Notes under the pieces: generated by a model
Seen by the model: only the letters and a program-made list of their open reading frames with translations
Told to the model about the DNA's origin: nothing
Database searches by the model: none
NCBI RefSeq assembly: GCF_009600885.1
Contig: NZ_VCLA01000181.1
Coordinates: forward strand, 1 to 64,000
Length of the DNA: 64,000 nt
Origin: Streptomyces jumonjinensis
GTDB taxonomy: Bacteria; Actinomycetota; Actinomycetes; Streptomycetales; Streptomycetaceae
Reading direction: 5' to 3'
Made by a program: the position numbers and the translations under genes
Shown here: positions 51,117 to 60,429 of the stretch, piece by piece
Numbering within the stretch: position 1 is the first letter of the stretch
How the letters are laid out: each line of letters opens with the position of its first letter

Positions 51117-52435
51117 CAGCGGAGGAACCCTTCGTAATTGCGCTGCTGGAGCTGGCTCTCGATCTGCTTCACGGTCTCCAGACCCACACCCACGATGATG
51201 AGGATGCTCGTCCCGCCGAACGGGAAGTTCTGGTTCGCGCCTCCGAAGCCCGCCAACGCCATCGTCGGAACAAGAGCAATCAGACCCAGGTACAGCGAGC
51301 CCGGCCAAGTGATCCGGTTGAGCACATAGCTCAGATACTCGGCAGTAGGTCGACCAGCCCGGATTCCCGGGATGAACCCACCATACTTCTTCATGTTGTC
51401 CGCGACTTCCTCGGGGTTGAACGAGATAGCCACGTAGAAGAACGCGAAGAACACGATCAGGAGGAAGTAGGCGGTGATGTAGTAGGGGTGGTCGCCCTTG
51501 ACGAAGTACGACTCGATAAAGGTCTTCCACCCGGACGTACCACTGGAGAACTGCGCCACCAGCGCCGGAATGTACAGCAGCGACGAGGCGAAGATGACGG
51601 GGATGACGCCCGCCTGGTTCACCTTGAGCGGGATGTAGGTGGACGTGCCCCCGTAGGAGCGGCGTCCGATCATGCGCTTGGCGTACTGGACTGGGATACG
51701 GCGCTGAGCCTGCTCCACGAAGACGACGAGGCCCACCATCACGAAGCCGATCAGAATGACCGTGCCGAACTCGATCCAGCCCTGGGCGAGCGTGCCGCTC
51801 TCCTTGATGGCCCACAGCGCGCCCGGGAAACCGGCGGCGATGGAGATGAACATCAGGATCGACATGCCGTTGCCGATGCCGCGGTCGGTGATCAGCTCAC
51901 CGAGCCACATCACGGCGGCGGTGCCCGCGGTCATGGTGATCACCATGACGACAGTGGTGTAGATGGATCGGTCCGGGACGATCTCCCTGGCGACCGCACA
52001 GCCGCTGAAGAGCGCACCGCTACGGGCGGTCGCCACCAGGCCGGTGCCCTGGAGCACAGCGAGGGCGACCGTCAGATAACGGGTGTACTGCGTAATCTTC
52101 GCGGTTCCGGACTGGCCCTCCTTCTTGAGGGCCTCCAGCCGCGGAATGACCACGGTCAGCAGCTGCAGGATGATGCTCGCCGTGATGTACGGCATGATGC
52201 CCAGCGCGAAGATGGTGATCTGCAGCAGCGCCCCGCCGCTGAACATATTCACCAGGCCGAACAGGCTGTTGTTGTTCTCAGAAGCCTGTTTGACGCAGAA
52301 CTGAACGTTCTGGTAATCGACGCCCGGAATGGGGATGTGTGACCCAATCCGGTACAGGACGATGATGTCGAGCGTGAAGAGCAGCTTCTTGCGCAGGTCG
52401 TGCGTCTTGAACGCCCGGGCGAACGCGGTGAGCAC
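51116..52435 (-). CDS. secY: Protein translocase subunit SecY
   Basis: 439-residue channel protein with ten membrane segments, including the plug and pore region GVDYQNV...FSGGALLQ and the cytoplasmic loop VPLKVNQAGVIPVIFA. The GTG start follows GGAGGCACC. A strong hairpin separates it from rplO, so secY-adk-map probably has its own promoter in 52436-52620. Confidence 0.97.
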   Translation of the reverse strand: MLTAFARAFKTHDLRKKLLFTLDIIVLYRIGSHIPIPGVDYQNVQFCVKQASENNNSLFGLVNMFSGGALLQITIFALGIMPYITASIILQLLTVVIPRLEALKKEGQSGTAKITQYTRYLTVALAVLQGTGLVATARSGALFSGCAVAREIVPDRSIYTTVVMVITMTAGTAAVMWLGELITDRGIGNGMSILMFISIAAGFPGALWAIKESGTLAQGWIEFGTVILIGFVMVGLVVFVEQAQRRIPVQYAKRMIGRRSYGGTSTYIPLKVNQAGVIPVIFASSLLYIPALVAQFSSGTSGWKTFIESYFVKGDHPYYITAYFLLIVFFAFFYVAISFNPEEVADNMKKYGGFIPGIRAGRPTAEYLSYVLNRITWPGSLYLGLIALVPTMALAGFGGANQNFPFGGTSILIIVGVGLETVKQIESQLQQRNYEGFLR

Positions 52436-52622
52436 GGTGCCTCCTGCGACCCCCGCGCTACTGCGTCAGAGGTGACGGTCTTGAGGATCGACGGATACGA
52501 GTCAGACAATCCGCACGGCCCCGGTGGTAGCGGACCCCACGGCACGAGGGCAGAACCCCCGCATCTTTACAGCAACAGTGCACGCCACCTTACCGGCGAC
52601 GGTGCCCCCCTTGGAACGACCA

Positions 52623-52657
52623 ACCGGGGATGCCCCATTTGAGAGGGCATCCCCGGT
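52623..52657 (-). terminator. Terminator between rplO and secY
   Basis: Exact 13-base arms (ACCGGGGATGCCC and inverse) with a nine-base loop, 34 bases past the rplO stop. It marks the end of the spc-type operon. Confidence 0.88.
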
Positions 52658-52690
52658 CGGATGTTTCAGCTTTCAGCCACTGAACTGGTC

Positions 52691-53146
52691 TCAGACGAGC
52701 TCGGTGACGGTGCCGCCAGCGGCGGCGATCTTCTCCTTGGCGGAGCCGGAGACGGCGTCGACCGTCACCTGCAGCGCCACGGAGACCTCGCCCTGGCCCA
52801 GGACCTTGACGAGATGGTTCTTACGAACCGCACCCTTGGCGACCAGATCGGCCACCGTGACCTCTCCACCCTCGGGGTAGAGCGCGGCGAGCTTCTCCAG
52901 GTTGACCACCTGGTACTCGGTACGGAACGGGTTCTTGAAGCCCTTGAGCTTCGGGAGGCGCATGTGGAGGGGCATCTGCCCGCCCTCGAAGCGCTCCGGA
53001 ACCTGGTAACGGGCCTTGGTGCCCTTGGTTCCACGACCAGCGGTCTTACCCTTGGACGCCTCACCACGACCCACACGGGTCTTGGCGGTCTTGGCGCCCG
53101 GGGCAGGACGGAGGTTGTGGACCCTCAGCGGGTTGTTCTCCGCCAT
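52691..53146 (-). CDS. rplO: 50S ribosomal protein L15
   Basis: 151 residues, NNPLRVHNLRPAPGAKTAKT at the start, with the glycine-rich GRGEASKGKTAGRGTKG. Two bases after rpmD; last gene before the operon terminator. Confidence 0.97.
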   Translation of the reverse strand: MAENNPLRVHNLRPAPGAKTAKTRVGRGEASKGKTAGRGTKGTKARYQVPERFEGGQMPLHMRLPKLKGFKNPFRTEYQVVNLEKLAALYPEGGEVTVADLVAKGAVRKNHLVKVLGQGEVSVALQVTVDAVSGSAKEKIAAAGGTVTELV

Positions 53147-53148
53147 GA

Positions 53149-53331
53149 TCAGTCGACCTCCTCAACCGTCACGAGGTGGCGGACGGTGTGCACCATGCCG
53201 CGGAACTCGGGGCGGTCCTCCTTGACAACCACGTCGTTGAGCCTCTTCAGCCCAAGCGAACGCAGGGTGTCGCGGTGGTTCTGCTTGCTACCGATGTACG
53301 ACTTCGTCTGCGTGATCTTGAGGCGGGCCAT
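53149..53331 (-). CDS. rpmD: 50S ribosomal protein L30
   Basis: 60 residues, MARLKITQTKSYIGSKQNHR at the start. Its ATG overlaps the rpsE stop by one base. Confidence 0.97.
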   Translation of the reverse strand: MARLKITQTKSYIGSKQNHRDTLRSLGLKRLNDVVVKEDRPEFRGMVHTVRHLVTVEEVD

Positions 53332-53936
53332 TACGCACCCGCTCCCGCACGCGCACGGAGGAGAGCCGCGGGGGCGACGTCCTCAAGGGGCAGACCACGG
53401 CGAGCCGCGATCTCCTCGGGACGCTGCAGGCCCTTGAGGGCCGCCACGGTCGCGTGCACGATGTTGATCGCGTTGTCGGAGCCGAGCGACTTCGACAGGA
53501 TGTCGTGAACGCCGGCGCACTCCAGAACGGCGCGCACCGGGCCACCGGCGATAACACCGGTACCGGGGGAAGCAGGCTTCAGCAGGACGACGCCCGCAGC
53601 CTTCTCACCCTGGATGGGGTGCGGGATGGTGCCCTGGATACGGGGGACCTTGAAGAAGTGCTTCTTGGCCTCCTCAACACCCTTGGCGATGGCGGCCGGC
53701 ACCTCCTTGGCCTTGCCGTAACCGACACCCACGGTGCCGTCACCGTCGCCCACCACGACCAGCGCGGTGAAGCTGAAGCGACGACCACCCTTGACAACCT
53801 TGGCGACGCGGTTGATCGCGACGACGCGCTCAACGTACGCGGTCTTCTCGGCGGCAGCTGCGCCGCCGTCACGGCCCTTCCGGTCCCGCCGCTCGCCGCC
53901 ACCGGCACCGCTTCCGCGGCGCTGGGGTCCAGCCAT
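53331..53936 (-). CDS. rpsE: 30S ribosomal protein S5
   Basis: 201 residues: a Gly/Arg-rich start of about 35 residues, then S5 proper (YVERVVAINRVAKVVKGGRR; GTGVIAGGPVRAVLE). Follows rplR by 46 bases. Confidence 0.97.
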   Translation of the reverse strand: MAGPQRRGSGAGGGERRDRKGRDGGAAAAEKTAYVERVVAINRVAKVVKGGRRFSFTALVVVGDGDGTVGVGYGKAKEVPAAIAKGVEEAKKHFFKVPRIQGTIPHPIQGEKAAGVVLLKPASPGTGVIAGGPVRAVLECAGVHDILSKSLGSDNAINIVHATVAALKGLQRPEEIAARRGLPLEDVAPAALLRARAGAGA

Positions 53937-53982
53937 TGGATTTACCTCTCTCTGTTACGTCCGTTAGTCCCGGAACCGGGGC

Positions 53983-54366
53983 TTAGAACTTCAGCCCGGC
54001 TTCGCGGGCGGCGTCAGCCAGAGCGGCAATGCGCCCGGCGTACCTGTTGCCACCACGGTCGAACACGACAGCCTCGACGCCGGCGGCCTTGGCGCGCTCA
54101 GCGACCAGGGCGCCGACCTGCTTGGCCTGGGCGCTCTTGTCGCCCTCGCCACCGCGGATCGAGACGTCCAGGGTCGACGCCGACGCGAGCGTGTGGCCCG
54201 CGATGTCGTCGATGACCTGAGCCACGATGTTGCGGTTGGAACGCGTCACGACCAGGCGCGGACGCTCCGGCGTACCGGAGACGTGCTTGCGGACGCGGAT
54301 ATGGCGTCGCTTGATGGCGGCGCGCTTGTACGCGTCGCCCTTAGCAATCTTGACACCGTATGCCAT
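53983..54366 (-). CDS. rplR: 50S ribosomal protein L18
   Basis: 127 residues; 5S rRNA-binding protein with RHIRVRKHVSGTPERPRLVV and the conserved end GRIAALADAAREAGLKF. Three bases after rplF. Confidence 0.97.
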   Translation of the reverse strand: MAYGVKIAKGDAYKRAAIKRRHIRVRKHVSGTPERPRLVVTRSNRNIVAQVIDDIAGHTLASASTLDVSIRGGEGDKSAQAKQVGALVAERAKAAGVEAVVFDRGGNRYAGRIAALADAAREAGLKF

Positions 54367-54369
54367 GGC

Positions 54370-54909
54370 TTACTTACCCGCCTTTCCGACCTTGCGGCGG
54401 ATGACCTCGCCCGCGTACTTGACGCCCTTGGCCTTGTACGGGTCGGGCTTACGCAGCTTGCGGATGTTCGCGGCGACCTCGCCGACCTTCTGCTTGTCGA
54501 TGCCCTCGACCGAGAACTTGGTCGGCGACTCGACCTTGAAGGAGATGCCCTCGGGCGCCTCCACCAGGATCGAGTGGCTGTAACCGAGCTGGAACTCCAG
54601 GTTGGAGCCCTTCGCGGCGACGCGGTAACCGACACCGCTGATTTCGAGCGCCTTCGTGTACCCCTGGGTCACACCGGTGATCATGTTCGCCACCAGCGTG
54701 CGGGACAGGCCGTGAAGGGCCTTGTTCTGACGCTCGTCGTTCGGACGGGAGACGTTCAGAACGCCGTCCTCACCCTTAACGATCTCGATCGGCGCGGCGA
54801 CGGTGTGAGTGAGAGAGCCCTTGGGCCCCTTCACCGCGACCGTGCGGCCATCGATGGTGACGTCCACACCGGCGGGAACCTGAATGGGGAGCTTGCCGAT
54901 ACGCGACAT
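54370..54909 (-). CDS. rplF: 50S ribosomal protein L6
   Basis: 179 residues, MSRIGKLPIQVPAGVDVTID at the start, ending with the DPYKAKGVKYAGEVIRRKVG signature. 21 bases after rpsH. Confidence 0.98.
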   Translation of the reverse strand: MSRIGKLPIQVPAGVDVTIDGRTVAVKGPKGSLTHTVAAPIEIVKGEDGVLNVSRPNDERQNKALHGLSRTLVANMITGVTQGYTKALEISGVGYRVAAKGSNLEFQLGYSHSILVEAPEGISFKVESPTKFSVEGIDKQKVGEVAANIRKLRKPDPYKAKGVKYAGEVIRRKVGKAGK

Positions 54910-54930
54910 TGGCTTTTCCTCCGTTCCCGA

Positions 54931-55329
54931 CTACCAGACGTAGGCGAGGACTTCCCCACCCACGCCCTTCTTCTGCGCCTGCTGGCCGGTCAGGAGGCCG
55001 TGGGACGTGGAGATGATCGCCACGCCGAGGCCGCCGAGAACCTTGGGCAGGTTGGTGGACTTCGCGTAAACCCGGAGACCCGGCTTCGAGATCCGCTTGA
55101 TGCCCGCGATGGAGCGCTCACGGTTCGGGCCGAACTTGAGCTCCAGGACGAGGTTCTTGCCGACCTCGGCGTCCTCGACCTTCCAGCCCGTGATGAAGCC
55201 CTCCTGCTGGAGGATCTCCGCGATGTGCGACTTGATCTTGCTGTGCGGCATCACGACGGAGTCGTGGTACGCCGAGTTCGCGTTACGCAGACGCGTCAGC
55301 ATGTCTGCGATGGGATCAGTCATGGTCAT
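54931..55329 (-). CDS. rpsH: 30S ribosomal protein S8
   Basis: 132 residues. The ATG at 55329 (MTMTDPIADML) has GAAGG seven bases upstream, better than the ATG six bases later, and matches relatives. The 209-base gap to rpsZ is long for this cluster and may hold a promoter. Confidence 0.97.
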   Translation of the reverse strand: MTMTDPIADMLTRLRNANSAYHDSVVMPHSKIKSHIAEILQQEGFITGWKVEDAEVGKNLVLELKFGPNRERSIAGIKRISKPGLRVYAKSTNLPKVLGGLGVAIISTSHGLLTGQQAQKKGVGGEVLAYVW

Positions 55330-55538
55330 GAATTGGCCTTCGGCCTCTCTCGCCGGGGTTTCCTGTATGCGCCATCCCTCTCCCCACACAGGGGCGGGAC
55401 GGGTGCGGCGCGGGGACCTACGGCGTAGTAAGTCGTACGGGCGGCGGACGCCCAACCCTCCTAGCCTAAGCCATGGAGCGATGGGCCTCCGCCAACCCTC
55501 TGCTTACCGAGAGACTCCGGTCGTTCCCGAGTAGGGAA

Positions 55539-55724
55539 CTACCAGGAGCTCTTGGTCACGCCCGGCAGCTCGCCGCGGTGAGCCATCTCACGAAGGCACA
55601 CACGGCACAGGCCGAACTTGCGGTACACGGAGTGGGGACGACCGCAACGCTGGCAGCGCGTGTACGCACGCACGCCGAACTTGGGCTTGCGGGCGGCCTT
55701 GGCAATGAGAGCCTTCTTCGCCAC
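55539..55724 (-). CDS. rpsZ: 30S ribosomal protein S14, type Z
   Basis: 61 residues with both zinc CxxC pairs (RCQRCGRPH and LCRVCLREMA), so it is the zinc-containing short form. Three bases after rplE. Confidence 0.97.
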   Translation of the reverse strand: MAKKALIAKAARKPKFGVRAYTRCQRCGRPHSVYRKFGLCRVCLREMAHRGELPGVTKSSW

Positions 55725-55727
55725 GGC

Positions 55728-56285
55728 TCACGCCTCCTTGAACGGGAAGCCGAGGTGACGGAGGAGCGCGCGGCCCTCAGCGTCGTTGGTCGCCGTGGTG
55801 ACCACGGTGATGTCCATACCCCGGACGCGGTCGATCTTGTCCTGGTCGATCTCGTGGAACATGACCTGCTCCGTGAGACCGAAGGTGTAGTTGCCACGGC
55901 CGTCGAACTGCTTGGGGGACAGACCACGGAAGTCGCGGATGCGCGGAAGCGCGAGCGACAGGGTGCGGTCCAGGAACTCCCACATGCGGTCGCCACGGAG
56001 TGTGACGTGGGCACCGATCGGCTGGCCCTCACGCAGCTTGAACTGCGCGATGGACTTACGGGCCTTGGTGACGGCCGGCTTCTGGCCGGTGATCGTGGTG
56101 AGGTCCTTGATGGCACCATCGATCAGCTTGGAGTCGCGGGCGGCGTCGCCCACACCCATGTTGACCACGATCTTGACGAGGCCGGGAACCTGCATGACGT
56201 TCTCGTAGGAGAACTCTTCAAGCAGCTTGCCCGCGATCTCCTCGCGGTACTTCGTCTTGAGACGCGGAGTGGTGGTGGTAGCCAT
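55728..56285 (-). CDS. rplE: 50S ribosomal protein L5
   Basis: 185 residues; 5S rRNA binding, with MQVPGLVKIVVNMGVGDAAR and the C-terminal DITVVTTATNDAEGRALLR. Its start overlaps the rplX stop by one base. Confidence 0.98.
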   Translation of the reverse strand: MATTTTPRLKTKYREEIAGKLLEEFSYENVMQVPGLVKIVVNMGVGDAARDSKLIDGAIKDLTTITGQKPAVTKARKSIAQFKLREGQPIGAHVTLRGDRMWEFLDRTLSLALPRIRDFRGLSPKQFDGRGNYTFGLTEQVMFHEIDQDKIDRVRGMDITVVTTATNDAEGRALLRHLGFPFKEA

Positions 56286-56608
56286 CAGATGTCCTCACCC
56301 GTCCGCTTGGCAACGCGGATCTTGTTGCCCTCGTCGTCGAAGCGGTAACCGACGCGGGTCACGACCTTCTTGCCGTCCTTCTCCACGACGAGCTGAACAT
56401 TGCTCACGTGAACAGGGGCTTCGGTGGTGATGATCCCGCCGGTCTGAGAACCACGAGCGGTCTGACCGGCCTTGGTGTGCTTCTTGACCCGGTTGACACC
56501 CTCGACCAGAACACGGTCCTCGCGGGGGAAGGCCTGAATGACCTTGCCCTGCTTGCCCTTGTCCTTACCGGTGATGACCTGAACCAGGTCGCCCTTCTTG
56601 ATCTTCAT
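56285..56608 (-). CDS. rplX: 50S ribosomal protein L24
   Basis: 107 residues, KIKKGDLVQVITGKDKGKQG at the start (KOW motif). Two bases after rplN. Confidence 0.98.
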   Translation of the reverse strand: MKIKKGDLVQVITGKDKGKQGKVIQAFPREDRVLVEGVNRVKKHTKAGQTARGSQTGGIITTEAPVHVSNVQLVVEKDGKKVVTRVGYRFDDEGNKIRVAKRTGEDI

Positions 56609-56610
56609 GC

Positions 56611-56979
56611 TTACAGCACCTCCGGCGCGAGCGAGATGATCTTCATGAACTTCTTCTCGCGCAGCTCACGGCCCACGGGGCCGAAGATACGGGTGCCGCG
56701 AGGGTCGCCGTCGTTCTTGAGAATGACAGCGGCGTTCTCGTCGAAGCGGATGTACGAGCCGTCCTGGCGGCGGCGCTCCTTGACGGTGCGAACGATGACC
56801 GCCTTGACGACGTCACCCTTCTTCACGTTGCCACCGGGGATCGCGTCCTTGACGGTGGCGACGATGACGTCACCGATGCCCGCGTAGCGGCGACCCGAGC
56901 CACCGAGAACACGGATGCAAAGGATCTCCTTGGCACCAGTGTTGTCGGCGACGCGCAGTCGCGACTCCTGCTGGATCAC
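56611..56979 (-). CDS. rplN: 50S ribosomal protein L14
   Basis: 122 residues, MIQQESRLRVADNTGAKEIL at the start and the GTRIFGPVGRELREKKFMKI end. First gene after a hairpin-rich gap, where the spc-type operon classically begins. Confidence 0.98.
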   Translation of the reverse strand: MIQQESRLRVADNTGAKEILCIRVLGGSGRRYAGIGDVIVATVKDAIPGGNVKKGDVVKAVIVRTVKERRRQDGSYIRFDENAAVILKNDGDPRGTRIFGPVGRELREKKFMKIISLAPEVL

Positions 56980-57007
56980 GTCTATCTCCTGTTTGTCTGC
57001 CGGTTCC

Positions 57008-57035
57008 CCGGGGGGCCGTGTGAACGGCCCCCCGG
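57008..57035 (-). terminator. Hairpin at the S10/spc boundary
   Basis: Exact 12-base arms (CCGGGGGGCCGT and inverse) with a GTGA loop in the 127-base rpsQ-rplN gap. Smaller stems follow nearby (CCTGAGGG with CCCTCAGG; GGGAATTCCC). Terminator or attenuator. Confidence 0.8.
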
Positions 57036-57106
57036 AGCCTGGCGGAACCGACCTGAGGGAAACCCCTCAGGCTGAGTCTCGCGGGAATTCCCTGACGGGA
57101 ATTTCC

Positions 57107-57391
57107 TTACTTGGCCTTCTCGAGGATCTCGACGACGCGCCAGCGCTTCGTCGCGGACAGCGGCCGGGTCTCCATGAGGAGGACACGGTCGCCGACGCCC
57201 GCGGCGTTCTGCTCGTCGTGAGCCTTGAGCTTGTTCGTACGGCGGATGACCTTGCCGTACAGCGCGTGCTTCACACGGTCCTCAACGGCGACGACGACGG
57301 TCTTGTCCATCTTGTCGCTGACGACCAGACCCTCGCGGGTCTTGCGGAATCCGCGCTCGGTCTTCTCTTCAGTCACGTTGCTCTCGCTCAT
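57107..57391 (-). CDS. rpsQ: 30S ribosomal protein S17
   Basis: 94 residues with REGLVVSDKMDKTVVVAVED and RPLSATKRWRVVEI. Its ATG overlaps the rpmC stop by one base. Last gene of the S10-type unit. Confidence 0.97.
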   Translation of the reverse strand: MSESNVTEEKTERGFRKTREGLVVSDKMDKTVVVAVEDRVKHALYGKVIRRTNKLKAHDEQNAAGVGDRVLLMETRPLSATKRWRVVEILEKAK

Positions 57392-57615
57392 CAGGCGCTC
57401 TCCACCGTCTCGATGCCGAGCTCGCGCTCACGCATCAGGGTGTAGATCCGGGCGATGTCCTTACGGACGGCCTTAAGCCGACCGTGGTTCTCAAGCTGCC
57501 CGGTCGCCGCCTGGAAGCGGAGGTTGAACAGCTCTTCCTTGGCCTCGCGGAGCTTGTTCACAAGCTCCTCGCCGCCCAGCTCGCGCAGCTCGGACGCCTT
57601 GGTTCCGGCCGACAT
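57391..57615 (-). CDS. rpmC: 50S ribosomal protein L29
   Basis: 74 residues, with LREAKEELFNLRFQAATGQL. The ATG at 57615 overlaps the rplP stop as TGATG; the GTG three bases earlier is less likely. Confidence 0.97.
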   Translation of the reverse strand: MSAGTKASELRELGGEELVNKLREAKEELFNLRFQAATGQLENHGRLKAVRKDIARIYTLMRERELGIETVESA

Positions 57616-58034
57616 CACGCCTCACCTGCCTCGCGCCGAACGATGCGGCACTTCATCGGAAGCTTGTGAGCAGCGCGGGTAAGCGCCTCACGAGCAATCT
57701 TCTCGTTCGGGTAGGAGAGCTCGAACATCACCCGACCGGGCTTGACGTTCGCGATCCACCACTCCGGGGAACCCTTACCGGAACCCATGCGGGTCTCGGC
57801 GGGCTTCTTGGTCAGCGGGCGGTCCGGGTAGATGTTGATCCAGACCTTGCCGCCACGCTTGATGTGGCGGGTCATCGCAATACGCGCCGCCTCGATCTGG
57901 CGGTTGGTCACGTACGCCGGAGTGAGGGCCTGAATGCCGTACTCGCCGAACGCGACCTGCGTACCACCCTTGGACATTCCGCTGCGCTTGGGGTGGTGCT
58001 GCTTGCGGTGCTTGACCCTACGGGGGATCAGCAT
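57615..58034 (-). CDS. rplP: 50S ribosomal protein L16
   Basis: 139 residues, LIPRRVKHRKQHHPKRSGMS at the start and WWIANVKPGRVMFELSYP. Five bases after rpsC. Confidence 0.98.
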   Translation of the reverse strand: MLIPRRVKHRKQHHPKRSGMSKGGTQVAFGEYGIQALTPAYVTNRQIEAARIAMTRHIKRGGKVWINIYPDRPLTKKPAETRMGSGKGSPEWWIANVKPGRVMFELSYPNEKIAREALTRAAHKLPMKCRIVRREAGEA

Positions 58035-58039
58035 GTCGG

Positions 58040-58870
58040 TCAGGCCTCCGTTCCGGTGCTCTCAGCCGGAGCAGCGGCAGCGGCGTCGGCCTTGGGGGCC
58101 TCGGCAGCGGCGTTCTGCTGCGGCTTACGACCGCGACCGCCACGCTCGCCACCGCGGCCACCACGGCCGGCCGGGCGGTCGGAACCGCCACGGGCCGGAC
58201 GGTTGCCGGCACGGGCGGCAGCGTTCTCGGCGCGGACCTCGGCGATGTTCTTGACGTCGCCCTTGTAGATCCAGACCTTCACGCCGATACGGCCGAAGGT
58301 GGTCTTGGCCTCGAAGAAGCCGTACTCGACGTTCGCGCGGAGCGTGTGCAGCGGCACACGGCCCTCGCGGTAGAACTCCGAGCGGGACATCTCGGCGCCG
58401 CCGAGACGGCCACCACACTGGATCTTGATGCCCTTGGCGCCCGCCTTCATGGCCGACTGCATGCTCTTACGCATGGCGCGGCGGAAGGAGACACGCGAGG
58501 ACAGCTGCTCGGCGACGGCCTGGGCCACCAGCTGAGCGTCGACCTCGGGGTTCTTGACCTCAAGGATGTTCAGCTGGACCTGCTTGCCGGTCAGCTTCTC
58601 CAGCTTGCCGCGGATCTTGTCGGCCTCGGCGCCACGGCGACCGATGACAATGCCCGGACGAGCGGTGTGGATGTCCACACGGACGCGGTCACGGGTGCGC
58701 TCGATCTCAACCTTCGAGATGCCGGCGCGCTCCATGCCGGACGTCAGCATCCGACGGATGGCGACGTCTTCCTTGACGTAGTCCTTGTACAGCTTGTCGG
58801 CGTACCAGCGGGACTTGAAGTCCGTGGTGATACCGAGCCGGAACCCATGCGGGTTAACCTTCTGGCCCAT
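58040..58870 (-). CDS. rpsC: 30S ribosomal protein S3
   Basis: 276 residues: KH domain (RPGIVIGRRGAEADKIRGKL) and C-terminal domain, then an Arg/Gly- and Ala-rich tail of about 60 residues typical of Streptomyces. Its start overlaps the rplV stop by one base. Confidence 0.98.
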   Translation of the reverse strand: MGQKVNPHGFRLGITTDFKSRWYADKLYKDYVKEDVAIRRMLTSGMERAGISKVEIERTRDRVRVDIHTARPGIVIGRRGAEADKIRGKLEKLTGKQVQLNILEVKNPEVDAQLVAQAVAEQLSSRVSFRRAMRKSMQSAMKAGAKGIKIQCGGRLGGAEMSRSEFYREGRVPLHTLRANVEYGFFEAKTTFGRIGVKVWIYKGDVKNIAEVRAENAAARAGNRPARGGSDRPAGRGGRGGERGGRGRKPQQNAAAEAPKADAAAAAPAESTGTEA

Positions 58871-59217
58871 TACCGGGTTCCTTCCTTGCTGCTGACGACC
58901 ACGGTGATGTGGCTGGTCCGCTTACGGATCCGGTAGGCGCGACCCTGGGCGCGCGGCCGGAACCGCTTCAGGGTCGGGCCCTCATCCACGTACGCCTCGC
59001 TGATGATCAGCGTGGAGGCGTCACTGTGGTCGTAGTTGTGCGCGGCGTTGGCAATGGCGCTGTCCAGCACCTTGCCCACCGGCACGCTCGCGGCCTGCGG
59101 GGCGAAACGCAGGACCGCCTGAGCCTCCGTGGCATCCATGCCACGGATGAGGTCCACCACGCGGCGGGCCTTCATGGGCGTGACGCGGATGTACCGCGCC
59201 TGGGCCCTGGCTTCCAT
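58870..59217 (-). CDS. rplV: 50S ribosomal protein L22
   Basis: 115 residues, MEARAQARYIRVTPMKARRV at the start. ATG at 59217 has GAAGGG upstream and is preferred to the ATG at 59241. Its beta-hairpin (RFRPRAQGRAYRIRKRTSHI) lines the exit tunnel, where macrolide-resistance changes occur in other bacteria. Confidence 0.98.
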   Translation of the reverse strand: MEARAQARYIRVTPMKARRVVDLIRGMDATEAQAVLRFAPQAASVPVGKVLDSAIANAAHNYDHSDASTLIISEAYVDEGPTLKRFRPRAQGRAYRIRKRTSHITVVVSSKEGTR

Positions 59218-59259
59218 GGTTGTCCCTTCAGTGTCTGTCATGATCGGTCACACCCCGCC

Positions 59260-59541
59260 TTAGCGGCGCTTCGACTTCCGGTCGTCCTTGACGTGGCCGC
59301 GGAAGGTGCGAGTCGGCGAGAACTCACCGAGCTTGTGGCCGACCATCGACTCGGTGACGAACACCGGGACATGGATCTTGCCGTTGTGCACCGCGATGGT
59401 GTGGCCCAGCATTGCCGGGACGATCATCGATCGACGGGACCAGGTCTTGATGACGTTCTTGGTGCCTGCTTCGTTCTGTACGTCCACCTTCTTGATCAGG
59501 TGGTCGTCGACGAAGGGCCCCTTCTTGAGACTGCGCGGCAT
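59260..59541 (-). CDS. rpsS: 30S ribosomal protein S19
   Basis: 93 residues, MPRSLKKGPFVDDHLIKKVD at the start and VTESMVGHKLGEFSPTRTFR. Twelve bases after rplB. Confidence 0.98.
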   Translation of the reverse strand: MPRSLKKGPFVDDHLIKKVDVQNEAGTKNVIKTWSRRSMIVPAMLGHTIAVHNGKIHVPVFVTESMVGHKLGEFSPTRTFRGHVKDDRKSKRR

Positions 59542-59553
59542 CTAAACCCGCTC

Positions 59554-60390
59554 CTAGCGCTTCTTGTTCGTCTTGCGGCGGCGGACGATGTACTTGCTGC
59601 TCGCCTTCTTGGGAGAACGAGTACGACCCTCCTTCTGACCCCACGGGCTGACCGGGTGGCGACCACCGGAGGTCTTGCCCTCACCACCACCGTGCGGGTG
59701 GTCAACCGGGTTCATCGCGACACCGCGGACGGTCGGGCGAACGCCCTTCCAGCGCAGGCGGCCGGCCTTGCCCCAGTTGATGTTCGACTGCTCGGCGTTG
59801 CCGACCTCGCCAATGGTGGCGCGGCAGCGGACGTCGACCAGACGGATCTCACCGGACGGCATACGAAGGTGGGCCATGGTGCCCTCCTTCGCCAGCAGCT
59901 GTACGGAGGCGCCGGCGGAGCGGGCGAACTTCGCGCCGCCGCCGGGCCGCAGCTCGATGGCGTGGATGGTCGTACCGACCGGGATGTTGCGCAGCGCCAG
60001 GTTGTTACCGGGCTTGATGTCGGCGGTCGGACCGTTCTCGACACGGTCGCCCTGCGACAGGTTACGCGGCGCGATGATGTAGCGCTTCTCGCCGTCCGCG
60101 TAGTGCAGAAGAGCGATGCGCGCGGTGCGGTTGGGGTCGTACTCGATGTGAGCGACCTTGGCCGGCACGCCGTCCTTGTCGTGACGACGGAAGTCGATCA
60201 CGCGGTAGGCGCGCTTGTGGCCACCACCCTGGTGACGGACAGTCACACGACCGGTGTTGTTACGGCCACCCTTGCTGTGCAGAGGGCGGACCAGCGACTT
60301 CTCCGGCGTGGACCGCGTGATCTCGACGAAGTCGGCGACGCTGGAGCCACGACGGCCCGGAGTCGTCGGCTTGTACTTGCGGATACCCAT
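59554..60390 (-). CDS. rplB: 50S ribosomal protein L2
   Basis: 278 residues; the peptidyl-transferase-centre protein, with RGVAMNPVDHPHGGGEGKTS including the conserved histidine. 39 bases after rplW. Confidence 0.98.
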   Translation of the reverse strand: MGIRKYKPTTPGRRGSSVADFVEITRSTPEKSLVRPLHSKGGRNNTGRVTVRHQGGGHKRAYRVIDFRRHDKDGVPAKVAHIEYDPNRTARIALLHYADGEKRYIIAPRNLSQGDRVENGPTADIKPGNNLALRNIPVGTTIHAIELRPGGGAKFARSAGASVQLLAKEGTMAHLRMPSGEIRLVDVRCRATIGEVGNAEQSNINWGKAGRLRWKGVRPTVRGVAMNPVDHPHGGGEGKTSGGRHPVSPWGQKEGRTRSPKKASSKYIVRRRKTNKKR

Positions 60391-60429
60391 TTCTCAGTCC
60401 TCGTCCGATATTCGGACCAGGGCGCTCCG

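Noticed and set aside
55330..55455. N-terminal extension of S8
   Set aside because: Arg-rich and not family-like; a ribosome site lies directly before the usual start at 55329.
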